In this document: piece after piece, positions 28,200 to 39,262 of the stretch
Layout: every line of letters begins with the position of its first letter
Numbering within the stretch: position 1 is the first letter of the stretch
NCBI RefSeq assembly: GCF_037038585.1
Contig: NC_092560.1
Location: forward strand, 83,800,049 to 83,864,048
Direction of reading: 5' to 3'
Source of the DNA: Patagioenas fasciata
Taxonomy: Eukaryota; Chordata; Aves; Columbiformes; Columbidae
Length of the DNA stretch: 64,000 nt
Notes under the pieces: model-generated
What the model was told of the DNA's origin: nothing
The model's input: only the letters and a program-made list of their open reading frames with translations
The model's database searches: none
Program-made: the position numbers and the translations under genes

Positions 28200-28429
28200 C
28201 CGCCCCCTCTCCGGCGCGCGTGGCTTTTTTCATTCATGCTCTCGCTGACGTCACGGAGGGCGTGACCAATGGGAGCGGCGCTTCGGGCCGGCGCCGCCAG
28301 ACTCCGCCCCATCGGGCCACGAGCCCCCCCTCCCGCGCGCGGCCCCTTAAAGGGCCCCAGCTCGCCTCGCCGAGCTCCCGCCGCGCAGCCCCGTCCGTCC
28401 GTCCGTCCGTCCGTCCGTCCGTCCGAGCG
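28200..28429 (+). promoter_or_regulatory. LIPG promoter and 5' UTR
   Basis: CpG-rich, with a perfect CRE TGACGTCA (28246-28253), a CCAAT box (28266-28270) and a TTAAAG TATA-like element (28347-28352). Transcription probably starts near 28375-28385 (inference from spacing). Confidence 0.65.
28391..28424 (+). repeat. (CCGT)n microsatellite in the LIPG 5' UTR
   Basis: Eight and a half uninterrupted CCGT units end six bases before the LIPG start codon. Confidence 0.97.
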
Positions 28430-31400
28430 ATGAGGAGGCTCGTCCTCCTGCTCTACGCCGCCGTCACCTGTTGCATCGCGGCGCGGGGAGGAGGAGAAGG
28501 TGGGTGAACGCGGGCCCACGCGGGACGGGGCGGCGCGGCGGGGGCAACACGGGGATGCGCGGAGCAGGTTCCTCTGCCTGCAGCAGGTTCAAGGGCGCTT
28601 TGCTGACCCTTACCGGCTCTGCGATCCATTCGTTGGCAGATGCCACAGGTGCGGAGCTGCCGGAGGACACGCAGGACCGTGGGCTGAAGCCGAAGCCGCA
28701 GGTGAAGTTCAACCTGCGCTCCTGGGCGGATTCCGAAGAGGATGGGTGCGCGTTCACCACGGGCCAGCGCGAACGGCTGGAGGAATGCGGGTTCAACGCC
28801 ACGGCGAAAACCTTCTTCATCATTCACGGCTGGACGGTGAGTACAGAGGACGCCGCGCGGCTCCAGGAGACGCTTCGTGTACAATCCATCCCCTTAGAGA
28901 AACTCAATTATCCTGCAAATGCTCTGTGCCTGCAGAATATATAATATTTTGGACAACTTTTCGGGTTTTCAGCACTCTGGCCCCTTAGTAGCTGCACCTG
29001 AGGTCTCTGGAGCAAAGCGATGTGGGTTTTGCTTAATGACTCTGTGTTTGCATTTCATAGAATCATTTTGGTTGGAAAAGACCCTCAAGACCATCGAGTC
29101 CAACCATTAACCCAACCCTGGCACTAACCCATGTCGCTTAGAACCTCATTTCATGTCCCCAGTGCTTGAGCTCATTCATCCTATATATCTTTTCCAACCT
29201 AAATGATTAAATGTCTGTATAACTTGAATGCAGGATAAGGACCTTGAGATTTTTGCCTAAAATCCAATTAAATGACCACTCTGTTGATAAATATACAGAC
29301 TTGCTGTAATCTCAGCTGCGTGTCCGCAGCCTCGGCTTCAGCTACGTGATAAAGAAACAGAGGGCACACAGGCTTTCTCAAGCTATTTTTGCTTCTACGT
29401 TCGATGTGCACGAGGGGATTTATCAAATCCACCGGGGTTTATGCAAGCAGTGGTGCAAATCATTTTGCAATCCATCAGAATTTCTGAAACTCTCGAGGAA
29501 AAGAAAAAGAAAGAGAGCGATAAGGTGGCACGTAACGAACGCCTCTCCCTTCTGCCTTAAAAGGCAAGGCAGCTAATTACAGCCGGAGTCTCTCAAAACC
29601 TGTTTTTCTTATACCACTAGTGCTGAGAAGCAATGGGGCTCGCAGAGGAGCAGAATATGCAAACGATTATACAAATAACTCGACCGGGAATGTGTCACCT
29701 GGGTCCTGTGAACTGGAAACCACCACGTGGATCTCTTCTTTTCTAGATGAGCGGCATGTTCGAGACGTGGCTGGGCAGCTTGGTGGCGGCGCTGCAGGAG
29801 AGGGAGAGGGACGCCAACGTGGTGGTGGTGGATTGGCTCCCGCTCGCCCACCAGCTCTACACCGACGCCGTCAACAACACGCAAGTCGTCGGGAAAAGCA
29901 TCGCCGGGCTTCTCGACTGGTTGCAGGTAACGCGAATTGCCGGCGGTCACTGTCGTAATGCTGTTGCACAAGGGAAAGGAGGGTTCAGCAGTGAGCGGAG
30001 AAGGTTGGGGCGTCATCCCGACCCCAGGGCTCGGTGGGATGATGGCTCGGAGCTCCAGTGTTGCTTTGCAGCACTTTCGGAGCAGCAGTGTTGAAGTGGA
30101 CATCAAATTTAGGAGCCCTTCTTCCTAAAGTCCTTCCTCCTAAGGTCCTTTCTTCCTCCTAAGGTCCTTTCTTCCTCCTAAAATCCTTCTTTCTTCCTAA
30201 AGTCCTTACTCCTAAGGTACTTTCTTCCTCCTAAAGTCCTTCTTTCTTCCTAAAGTCCTTCTTTCTTCCTCAAGTCCTTCTTCCTAAGGTCCTTTCTTCT
30301 TCCTAAGGTCCTTTCTTCCTCCTAAAGTCCTTCCTCCTAAGGCCCTTTCTTCCTCCTAAGATCCTTCCTTCCTTCCTTCCTTCCTTCCTTCCTTCCTTCC
30401 TTCCTTCCTTCCTTCCTTCCTTCCTTCCTTCCCTCCTTCCTTCCTTCCTTCCCTCCTTCCTTCCCTCCTTCCTTCCCTCCTTCCTTCCCTCCTTCCTTCC
30501 CTCCTTCCCTCCTTCCTTCCCTCCTTCCTTCCCTCCTTCCCTCCTTCCCTCCTTCCCTCCTTCCTTCCTTCCCTCCTTCCTTCCCTCCTTCCTTCCCTCC
30601 TTTCTTCCCTCCTTCCTTCCTTCCTTCCTTCCTTCCTTCCTTCCTTCCTTCCTTCCTTCCTTCCTTCCTTCCTTCCTTCCTTCCTTCCTTCCCTCCTTCC
30701 TTCCCTCCTTCCTTCCCTCCTTCCTTCCCTCCTTCCTTCCCTCCCTCCTTCCCTCCCTCCTTCCCTCCCTCCTTCCCTCCCTCCTTCCTTCCCTCCTTCC
30801 TTCCCTCCTTCCTTCCCTCCTTCCTCCTAAAGTCCTTCTTCCTAAGGTCCTTTCTTCCTCCTAAAATCCTTCTTTCTTCCTAAAGTCCTTCTTCCTAAGG
30901 TCCTCTCTTCCTCCTAAAATCCTTCTTTCTTCCTAAAGTCCTTCTTCCTAAGGTCCTTTCTTCTTCCTAAGGTCCTTTCTTCCTCCTAAAGTCCTTCCTC
31001 TTAAGGCCCTTCCTTCCTTCCTTCCTTCCTTCCTTCCTTCCTTCCTTCCTTCCTTCCTTCCTCCCTTCCTCCCTTCCTCCCTTCCTCCCTTCCTCCCTTC
31101 CTCCCTTCCTCCCTTCCTCCCTTCCTGTCCTTCTTCCTAAAGCCTTTCCCCCTACGGTCCTTCCTTCCTCCTAAGGTCCTTCCTTCCTCCTAAGGTCCTT
31201 CCTTCCTCCTAAGGTCCTTTGTTCCAAGGTGAACTCAGGAGTTGGGCATTCAAAGTCAGCGTTGGGTTGGAAAAGAAGAAGGAAAAAGCCCACGGTGCTA
31301 CACTCACTAACTAAATCTGTGGCCAATACCAAAGGACTGCTGGCAGCTCCCTGGGTGAAAGCTGCTCCAGATGCTGCTTAAATAAAGAATATTAGAATTG

Positions 31401-34400
31401 GGGGTTGGGTGCTGGTTACTGTGGCTGTGGGTAAACCACAAGTACCACCCAAACCATTCGGCTTGTAGTCTTGACAAAATAAAAGAGCAAAATGTGCTTG
31501 TCTGCCCCCTTCTCCCCAACTTTTTCTTACAGACTTGAGTCCTGCAGGTGGGAGAGATGCCACATGTCCTGAAAGATGGGGGTGGGAAATTACCTTTTTT
31601 TTAATATATGTTTTATTTTTCCTTGCAGGAGAACCCGCTCTTCCAACTTGAGAACGTCCACCTGATCGGGTACAGCCTGGGTGCCCACGTCGCCGGCTTT
31701 GCTGGTAACCACGTCCATGGGACAATAGGCAGAATTACAGGTAAGTGGCTTTTTAAAACCAATTTCCTTAGTGGCAGCGAGTTTCCCCGAAGAGGCTCAT
31801 TTCCTGTGTTGTTGCGATGTCATTTTGGGGCTTGCTTAGTCAGAAATGACAAGTTTCCTACCTGTGGCAGCAGTATGGGCCTCTTTACAATAGAAAACAT
31901 CTTAATTTTGAACCCTAAATGTAGGCGAGGTTCAATGAAATAAACCTTTCAGAGGCGAACCTGGTCTTGAGTATATTTGAAGTTAAATGTGGGTTCAAAA
32001 CAAGACCTTAATGTCAAGATACTAAGCCTCTGAGTGATATTGTTTCTGTAATTATAGCTCATAAATTAATGGAAGTGTGAGCTGTTGGGTGCAGTTTGTC
32101 CCATGGGATGCTTAGTCAAAAGAAATAAAATCTGAGAGTGTCTTGAACAGATTGCTTCTAAATTCTAGAGGGAAGCTGATTTCAACATGTAAGGACTTAG
32201 AACATGGTACAAGGGACTCTATTCTATATGAAATCACCCAATTTCTTACCTGGCGTCTCGCTCACTGTTTCTAACCCCAGGTTTGGATCCGGCTGGCCCC
32301 ATGTTTGAAGGAGTGGACCCCAGCAAGCGCCTCTCCCCCGACGATGCCAACTTTGTGGACGTCCTTCACACCTACACGAGGGAAACGCTCGGCGTCAGCA
32401 TTGGCATCCAGATGCCTGTTGGCCACGTTGACATCTACCCCAACGGGGGAGACTTCCAGCCTGGCTGCGGATTAAGCGACGTCTTGGGAGCAATTGCCTA
32501 TGGGAGTAAGTTCTCATTACTTATTTTGCCTCTGGTCAGCGTAGACCACTCGCAAATTGATTTGGGTTGATGCTGGGGGATGATTTGACATATGGTGTGA
32601 ACTCTGGGGTTGTCCTGTGCAGGGGCAGGAGTTGGACTCAATGATCCTTGTGGGTCCCTTCCAACTCAGGACATACTGTGATTCTATGTCTTACAAGAGC
32701 AAACTATTTTTTCTTTCTAAACTGCCTGTAGAACTGGAGATAATTGCTAGAAACTACACCTGCTTTTAATCCTGAAGTATCACCTTCTCATTCGTACAAT
32801 AAACTATGGTCATCTTATGCTGGGTCTAAAATCCTCTTTAAATCTCTTTTCATGGTAAATGACAAGTCCTCTTCAAGTCATAGAATCGTTTTTGTTGGAA
32901 GAGACCCTCAAGATCATTGAGTCCAAGCAACAGTGCCTTGTACTAACCTCTTGAATTGCTAATGTTTGAAACATTTGAGCCATGCTCAACTCATGTTGGG
33001 CTACAAAAAACCTAAAAAAAAGGCAGCTGGGTTGACAAATGATTGAATACAATGTATCCCTTGCAACTCTGCTTCTTTAGCTATTGGTGAAGTTGTTAAA
33101 TGCGAACACGAGCGGTCCGTGCACCTCTTCGTGGACTCGCTGGTCAACCAAGACAAGCAGAGCTTCGCCTTTCAATGCACGGACTCCAGTCGCTTCAAGA
33201 AGGGCATCTGCCTGAGCTGCCGCAAGAACCGCTGCAACGGCATCGGCTACAACGCCAGGAAAACGCGGAACAGAAGAAACAGCAAGATGTACTTAAAAAC
33301 AAGAGCAGATATGCCGTTCAAAGGTACGGTTTCCCTCTTTAAAAACGCAAAATCTCACCTCTAAGAGCAGACTTCCAAACGCAACGTTGGGAAAGATGTA
33401 GAGGTGGAAGAGGAGCAGCATCTTGAAGCAGCGCAGCAGCAGGCGTTAGTCTGTTGCTGTTATTGGGCTGCATTGCTGTCCTATGGCATCCCTGGGCTCT
33501 TTCCTTTGTGTAAAACCAACAGGCCACATGGACACTCTGCCTTTTAAGCAGGATTATCCCTTGCACGTGTTATAATTCCAAGACCACCCCAAACTTAGAG
33601 CAGCGTAAGGTTGGGGGAGCCTTCCCCAGAGTGGACCTGCTGTTGTTGTTGTGTGAATGTCGAGTTTGTAATGAGGGCAGGAAAAAGTGATCAATTATAT
33701 CTCAATAAATACATGCTCTAGCTTTTGCCAGCCAACACTATTTCTTAGCAATGTTGTCTCTCAACAAAGCTGGTTTCATCTGTGCTCTCCTTGTTTCTCT
33801 CCAGTCTACCATTACCAGATGAAAATGCACGTCTTCAGCTACCAAACCTTGGGAGAGGCTGATGCCACTTTCTTCGTCACCCTCCATGGCACCAACGGAG
33901 AATCTGACCCCCTCTCTTTGGAAATGTAAGTAAGCTAAAGCTGGCCCATTGTGCTTGCTTAAGCCTGAGACTAGACAAGGCGGCCTTACTCTTTTTCCCC
34001 TGGTAACACCTGAGCTTGGCAGCCTGACCTCATCACCATTCCAAAAAAACCCTTTTCATCCCGTAACTTAATTATCAAAACAATTTGATGTGCCCGGTCC
34101 TCTCCATGGCTCATTATTGAAGGGTTTTGGTTTTCCCCTCTACCATTATTCCGAAAGCACCCGTATCTCTGGAGGCATCGCTGACCTCCTTTAGCTTTTC
34201 CCAGAAGAAACACAAAGCGTGAAATCCATATTTAAGCTACGGAGGGATAGCTGAGCCAAATACATGATGCGCTGTATCAAACCAGCTACCCAAGCTCACT
34301 TTCTTTAGCATAATCACAGTAATTCACTGGTGACAGTTGAACACGAAGCACTTGATAAGCCGCAAAGAGCTGTGTTTAACTTCTGGCATGGAATGAATGA

Positions 34401-36840
34401 GCATCTGGCACGGTTCCACCAGGAAGAAACGCTGAGTCTCAACTTGTCTTTCAGGCTTGATCAAATTGGCCTCAATGCCACCAACACCTTCCTGGTCTAC
34501 ACGGAAGAGGACATGGGTGAGCTTTTAAAAATCAAGCTGACTTGGGAGGGAACGTCTCAATCGTGGTACGACCTGTGGAAAGAGCTGAAGAGCTACTGGT
34601 ACCGGCCTGCGAAGACTCCCCAGGAACTGCACATCAGACGGATACGTGTGAAATCTGGGGAGACGCAACAGAGGTGAGAATTGTGATAGTCTGCACGTAA
34701 GCAGACTTGAAACTTTATTAAAAAGGAGAAACATGCAGAATCTAGCGAAAAAAGTTGGTGATTTGAGCTTAGCTGGTACCTTAAATTCACTTTCCTCTTC
34801 GGTGTTACCAGGCAATGCCCCCATGGTGTAGGAGAGCGAGTTATTTGCCAGCAGGAGGTTGCAAAACAAGTCACTGCAGATGAGATCTGAGATGTTCTTC
34901 TGCTTTATTTAGACCCTGTGACACTGTCTCACCTGCCCCTGGGGACTAAATTAGGTACTGCGAGATGGTTTAGATCATACCCAAAGGGTTAAAGTACTGA
35001 CAGCACCAAAAATAGTGAAACGTAGATGAGCACGGTTGTTATTTATAGGCAAAATATGCTGATTTGGTACAAGCTAAACCTAAAACTGCAACCGGTAACA
35101 TAGGATATAAACCAGCCATTCAACAGGTTGATGGTGTATCAAGATGCTCCATAGGAAGGATGTCAAACCAAACAACTTGTTGCAGAATTAGCTGCAATCC
35201 ATATTATATGTTAATTATAGAGAGAAGAGGTCCCTTGTCTTGACTCCCGATTATTCCTCCTAGGTTTGCTTTCTGTGTGGAGGATTCCCAGCTGACCAGT
35301 ATAACACCCGGGAAAGAGCTCTGGTTCGTCAAGTGCCCAGAAGAATGGCAAAAAAGGTAGGAAAAAATCAGCTGAGAGAATTCTTACGATGCTGGGATGA
35401 GTAGAGCCAGGTTTATTTTTGTTTAGACTCCTGGAACCTCTTTTTTCCTAAAAAAAGTTAATAAATTCCAGCCCAAGATTCCCATCTATTAGATTTAATT
35501 TTCATGGATGCCTTAACTAACTAGGCGATACTATCTTCACTTCTGAGCTTGGTTTATTATCCTGTACTTTTATGTGCTTACAAGATCGATCTAACATGAT
35601 CCCTGGGCCTAAAGAAGCTCTCGTGGTAGATGCCATAAATTTATGGGTACCAATACCCAAGATCCTTGCAATAGTGGAGAGCAAGTTAGAGGCGTCTATT
35701 AAACGCTCCTGCCCTGTAAAACAGAGTAAAGGTGGGAATGCAAAGATTGTTTTGGCCTGGGAGAAGATCTTGATCTCTTGATCAAGTTTGGGCTTAAGAT
35801 GCAGCTGAGGAGTATTGAGTCCTACCGCTTCATCTCTGGCTCTGCTAATCTCTTCTGAGTGTAAACTCAGCCTTGGCCAGAGCATCTCAGCCCTGCCTAA
35901 GCTTCATGGGACTTTCCAGACACTTAGGATCAGTCCTAAGAGTAGGACTTCCAGTAAGTCTGGTCCCCGTAGTGACAGCTTGATTGCTTCAAACCGCCTC
36001 TAATCATGCTTTGAATGAATCCTTACTCATTTGATTAATTATTGTCTCCTTTAGATGAAGCCCAGCCTTTTAAATTTCAATTTGTCAGTTTAGAGCTTTG
36101 TGGCTTCTAATCCAGAGAACAAAGTGCTTGTTAGGCTTAGCAAAGTCACGCTTTTCACAACCTCCAGAGCTCAGCTCAGGAACACGAGCTGGTTCCGTTC
36201 CAGCTTTGGCAGAACCTCCCAAGCTGCGCTACACGCGGCGACAAACAATTCCGTGAATGAAACCCCTCTGCAGAACACTTGTTCCTCTGCCACAGGTCTT
36301 GAAAGATCAAGTAAATATTCCTGCAGGTACAATAAAATAAGATATAAAACCTATAAAACAGAATTGCTGGCAGATGTGCCCTTCCCGCTTCCTTCTGGAG
36401 TTGAGCTTTTGCACAAGGCGAAGGAGCAAATCTGAGCTGCAACGTGTTGTTTCTAGGAAATGATCCTACCGAGATCACGAGAACTTCTTGTCCAGCTCCC
36501 CATTCCTGCCAAGTTCACTGAAAAATGATATAATTCCCTATTTGGAGATTGAGTCTGCAAACATCTGTCCACCCCGAATGGATCCGAACAGGCAGAGTGT
36601 AACGTCGAAACCTGTAATTTCTGTTTGCTGCCTGCTTACGTGCATAATATCTGCTTCAGACTCTCGTTGGGCAAAACGCTGCTTTGACAGAATAAAATAC
36701 CAACCTGTGCTGCCTAAACCTGTTCTTAATGTCGCAGAGTTTCATAGGAATTATTTATTACTCCTCTTAACTTCTGCATTTTACTAAATATTTATTTTTC
36801 TCTCTCCGCTCTTCCCAGATCGGTCTCAAATTTGCTCTGA
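28430..36840 (+). CDS. LIPG: Endothelial lipase, ten coding exons
   Basis: Exons: 28430-28499, 28640-28836, 29747-29926, 31629-31740, 32281-32505, 33081-33323, 33805-33925, 34455-34673, 35264-35356 and 36819-36840. They sum to 1482 nt, 493 aa (human 500), all with GT/AG sites and matching phases. A signal peptide ([18 protein letters not shown]) marks secretion. The catalytic triad is Ser165 in GYSLG, Asp189 in GLDPAGP and His271 in CEHERS. A short lid lies between the cysteines of FQPGC and VVKC. A proprotein-convertase-type RNRR site (324-327) sits at the hinge, next to basic heparin-binding residues. A PLAT/LH2 domain runs from about residue 343, with the lipid-binding SQSWYDLW motif. Family role: HDL phospholipase bound to endothelial heparan sulfate. 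The last exon (SVSNLL-type tail) is shorter than in human and is the least certain junction. Confidence 0.97.
29057..29165 (-). mobile_element. CR1 LINE tail in LIPG intron 2
   Basis: CATAGAATCATTTTGGTTGG...CCATCGAGTCCAACC...CACTAACCCATGTCGC is an antisense CR1 3' end. It is the main recognisable repeat in this 0.9-kb intron. Confidence 0.88.
30110..31222 (+). repeat. 1.1-kb polypyrimidine tract in LIPG intron 3
   Basis: Nearly pure C/T on the coding strand. Two cores of (TTCC)n/(CTCC)n (30361-30828 and about 31010-31126) are embedded in about 20-bp units of the type TCCTAAGGTCCTTTCTTCC. It makes up two thirds of intron 3 and lies about 400 bp before exon 4. Confidence 0.97.
32610..32687 (+). 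mobile_element. CR1-type LINE tail in LIPG intron 5
   Basis: GGGGCAGGAGTTGGACTCAATGATCCTTGTGGGTCCCTTCCAACTC...GTGATTCTATG: sense-strand CR1 end of the same type as the antisense copy at 16329-16400. Confidence 0.82.
32878..32960 (-). mobile_element. CR1 LINE tail in LIPG intron 5
   Basis: CATAGAATCGTTTTTGTTGGAAGAGACCCTCAAGATCATTGAGTCC: antisense CR1 end, facing the copy at 32610-32687 in the same intron. Confidence 0.82.
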
Positions 36841-37138
36841 AGGCTCCTCGAAAGGCTCACAACGGAGCAACCTGGATGCCTGAAGACCCCACGGGTGGCG
36901 AGAGGCTCTGGCAAGAAAATCCGGCTTGGTAGCACTTAAAGCAACTGGCTCTTCAGGACAAACATCTTGGATCAGGTGCAAGAAACTGAGGAGCAACTGA
37001 TGGACTGTGGTCTTAGACCTAGAACAACTCAAACCACATTTTCCCTTCCCCAAGAAGCCTGGTTTGTGTGTTTAACCTTCCCTTGACCTGTTACACGCTG
37101 CGTTTCTTGCCCTGCTCCTGTTAACTGGGCCTACGGAT

Positions 37139-37205
37139 GAGACCCTCGGCAACTCGAGACCCTCGGCGACTCGAGACCCTCGGCGATTCGAGACCCTCGG
37201 CGATG
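37139..37205 (+). repeat. 17-bp tandem repeat, four copies, in the LIPG 3' UTR
   Basis: GAGACCCTCGGCGACTC-type units are repeated with exact 17-bp spacing and small substitutions (CAACTC, CGACTC, CGATTC). CpG-containing. Confidence 0.93.
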
Positions 37206-38231
37206 ATCTGGTCTGCCTGCCAGTGGAGTTGAGAAGATAGATAACCACACTAACTGCCCATCAGAACGTTGGCGATGAGCTGCCAAGAACAAATTAGCAT
37301 CTAGCGTAGGACTTAACGTGGGTCCAATAGCACTATGGGCTGCGGGAAGCCAAAACCAGCACAGGTCAAGCGCATGGGGTTGTTCAGGGGAGGGGTGGGA
37401 ATAAGCACAATGCCGCTTATCTTCAGGTTGTCCTTTGCTTGCCTTAAAAAGAACCCATTCTGTGTCTGGCCGATACCGAAATCTCTATATGACCTTAGGA
37501 GAAGGTATTTCTGCGTCTTTCGCATTCCTGGGGCAGAACACGGTGCAGATGGCCGGTGATGGTCGGCGTTGGCCACCAGATTGTCCCGTCCCACGTGTCT
37601 TGGCGTGAGGTGAACGGCTGCCCATCTACTGACCGTAGAAGAGGAGGACGGTGATGAACCAAACTGCTTCAGCAGAGCTTCGCACCGATCCTGTTGACTA
37701 CCGAGAACACGTTCGGGTGCTGTTGTAGCACCGGTGCGTAATTAAGACCTTATTTTGGGGCGAAGATATTTGACTGAGCCAAACTGATGCCATCCTACCC
37801 TCATTGCCACAGCGTCCCGGTTGGATTCGCTGGAGCTGGCTGAACTTGGCTTTGCTTGGAGTTGGACAGACTCTTTACAACCAAGTGGACGTCGTCAGAA
37901 GTGGCCTTGCCGGACTGAGTTCTGAAGATTTAGCAAGTCCTGAGGCCTGCAATGCTCTGAATTTTTGTAGCGCTTCAATCCAACCAAAGCAAGCACATTT
38001 GGAGATTTATTTTTGTTGGTTTTCCACAATTTTATGCAAAGGCTTCAATAACTGAAGCCTTTGGTGCCTGTGACTTGTCATCGTGCCATACTTAAAGTGG
38101 TTTCGAAGCCCTATTTGTATATTGTGGTTTTTGTATGACTTAAAACCTAATTTATTTCTCCTCTTGTACATATGTAAAGTTTAAAACATTTTGGTTTGGA
38201 GTAACAGTTTTTATAAGCCTTACGACTTAAA

Positions 38232-38237
38232 AATAAA
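38232..38237 (+). terminator. LIPG polyadenylation signal AATAAA
   Basis: AATAAA followed by a GT-rich region (GGGCTTTGTAAGGATGAGTG), about 1.4 kb past the stop codon. Confidence 0.75.
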
Positions 38238-38255
38238 GGGCTTTGTAAGGATGAG

Positions 38256-39067
38256 TGAAGTCTTGCTATTGCTCTACAAACTTTGCCAGAAGAAGCCCGA
38301 GCGCAGCAGAAAGAGGACACAAAGGCAACCAGGTGGGTGCTGGCAAGCAGGTGCCTTTATCCAGCACCAAATATCTTCAGGAATGGACCTTTCCTTCCCA
38401 CCCCGTTTTTTTCCTGCCATATTAATACTGCTTTTGGTTGAGGAAAAGCAAGATATTGTGTTATTTGCCCTCTATGGTTATTGCAGTGAACACAGTGGAC
38501 CCTGGGAAGACCATCCCTGCTGGCCCAGGCGAGCCAGGACAAGTTCGGACAAACTCCCTCTTTGTTGACTTCCTGCATTAGTGGTTTTTCCTCTAGTAAA
38601 TGTCATTTTTTCCCCCCTGAAACACTTCACCTTTGCCTGACTTCAATATTTAGACAACCTGTAAATACTTTCAAGAAGACTTGCCCAAAATCTGCTCGCT
38701 CACTGAGGTTTTTCCCAGCGGCCGCACCGGCTGGTTTAAGGAACCCTCTCTGTGCTCTGCCTTTCCCCGACACCAATCGGTGGCACAAATCCAGCAGCGA
38801 CAGAAGGACTTTGCAAACAAACTAAATACCAAGCTGGGGGAGATTTACATGAAATTACTTAGTTAACCTTTTCTTAGGAAAAGCCCAGCAATGGCTGGAC
38901 TGGAAGGAAAACCTTGTGCAAAGGCAGGGGGACACACACCAGGAGTTATTTACAGCTTAGTTTGGGTTGAAATCCATTTTTGTAGCAGCGATGGGTGACA
39001 GGACCACACGTCCTGCAAGTGATGCATCCCCAGTCAAATTGGAGAATTAATGTGTGATTTGGGATTT
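38256..39067. other. Intergenic DNA, nothing recognised
   Basis: Downstream flank of LIPG. No coding or repeat signature is visible. Confidence 0.4.
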
Positions 39068-39262
39068 AGAATCATAGTTCTAGAATCACAGTTTGGGTGG
39101 GAAGGGACATTTAAAGCTCCCTCAGTGCCCCCCCTGCCATGACAGGGACATCTTCACCAGCTCAGGTTGCTCAGAGCCCCGTCCAGCCTGGCCTGGGATG
39201 TCTCCAGGGATGGTTCATCCACCTCTTTGGGTACCTGGGCCAGGCTCTCACCACCCTCAGGT
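39068..39262 (-). mobile_element. CR1 LINE 3' fragment
   Basis: Antisense tail GAATCACAGTTTGGGTGGGAAGGG through GACATCTTCACCAGCTCAGG to CACCACCCTCAGG. Same subfamily as the 27-kb and 47.5-kb copies. Confidence 0.86.

Larger units (their letters stand above)
36841..38255 (+). other. LIPG: LIPG 3' UTR
   Basis: Runs from the TGA at 36838-36840 to the AATAAA at 38232-38237 (cleavage expected about 15-20 nt later). Contains a four-copy 17-bp repeat at 37139-37205. No other strong polyadenylation signal is seen before the one named. Confidence 0.75.

Noticed and set aside
27793-28519. Pro/Arg-rich open frames upstream of LIPG
   Set aside because: Composition artefacts of the GC-rich repeat and island; only the frame starting at 28430 has signal peptide and splice support.
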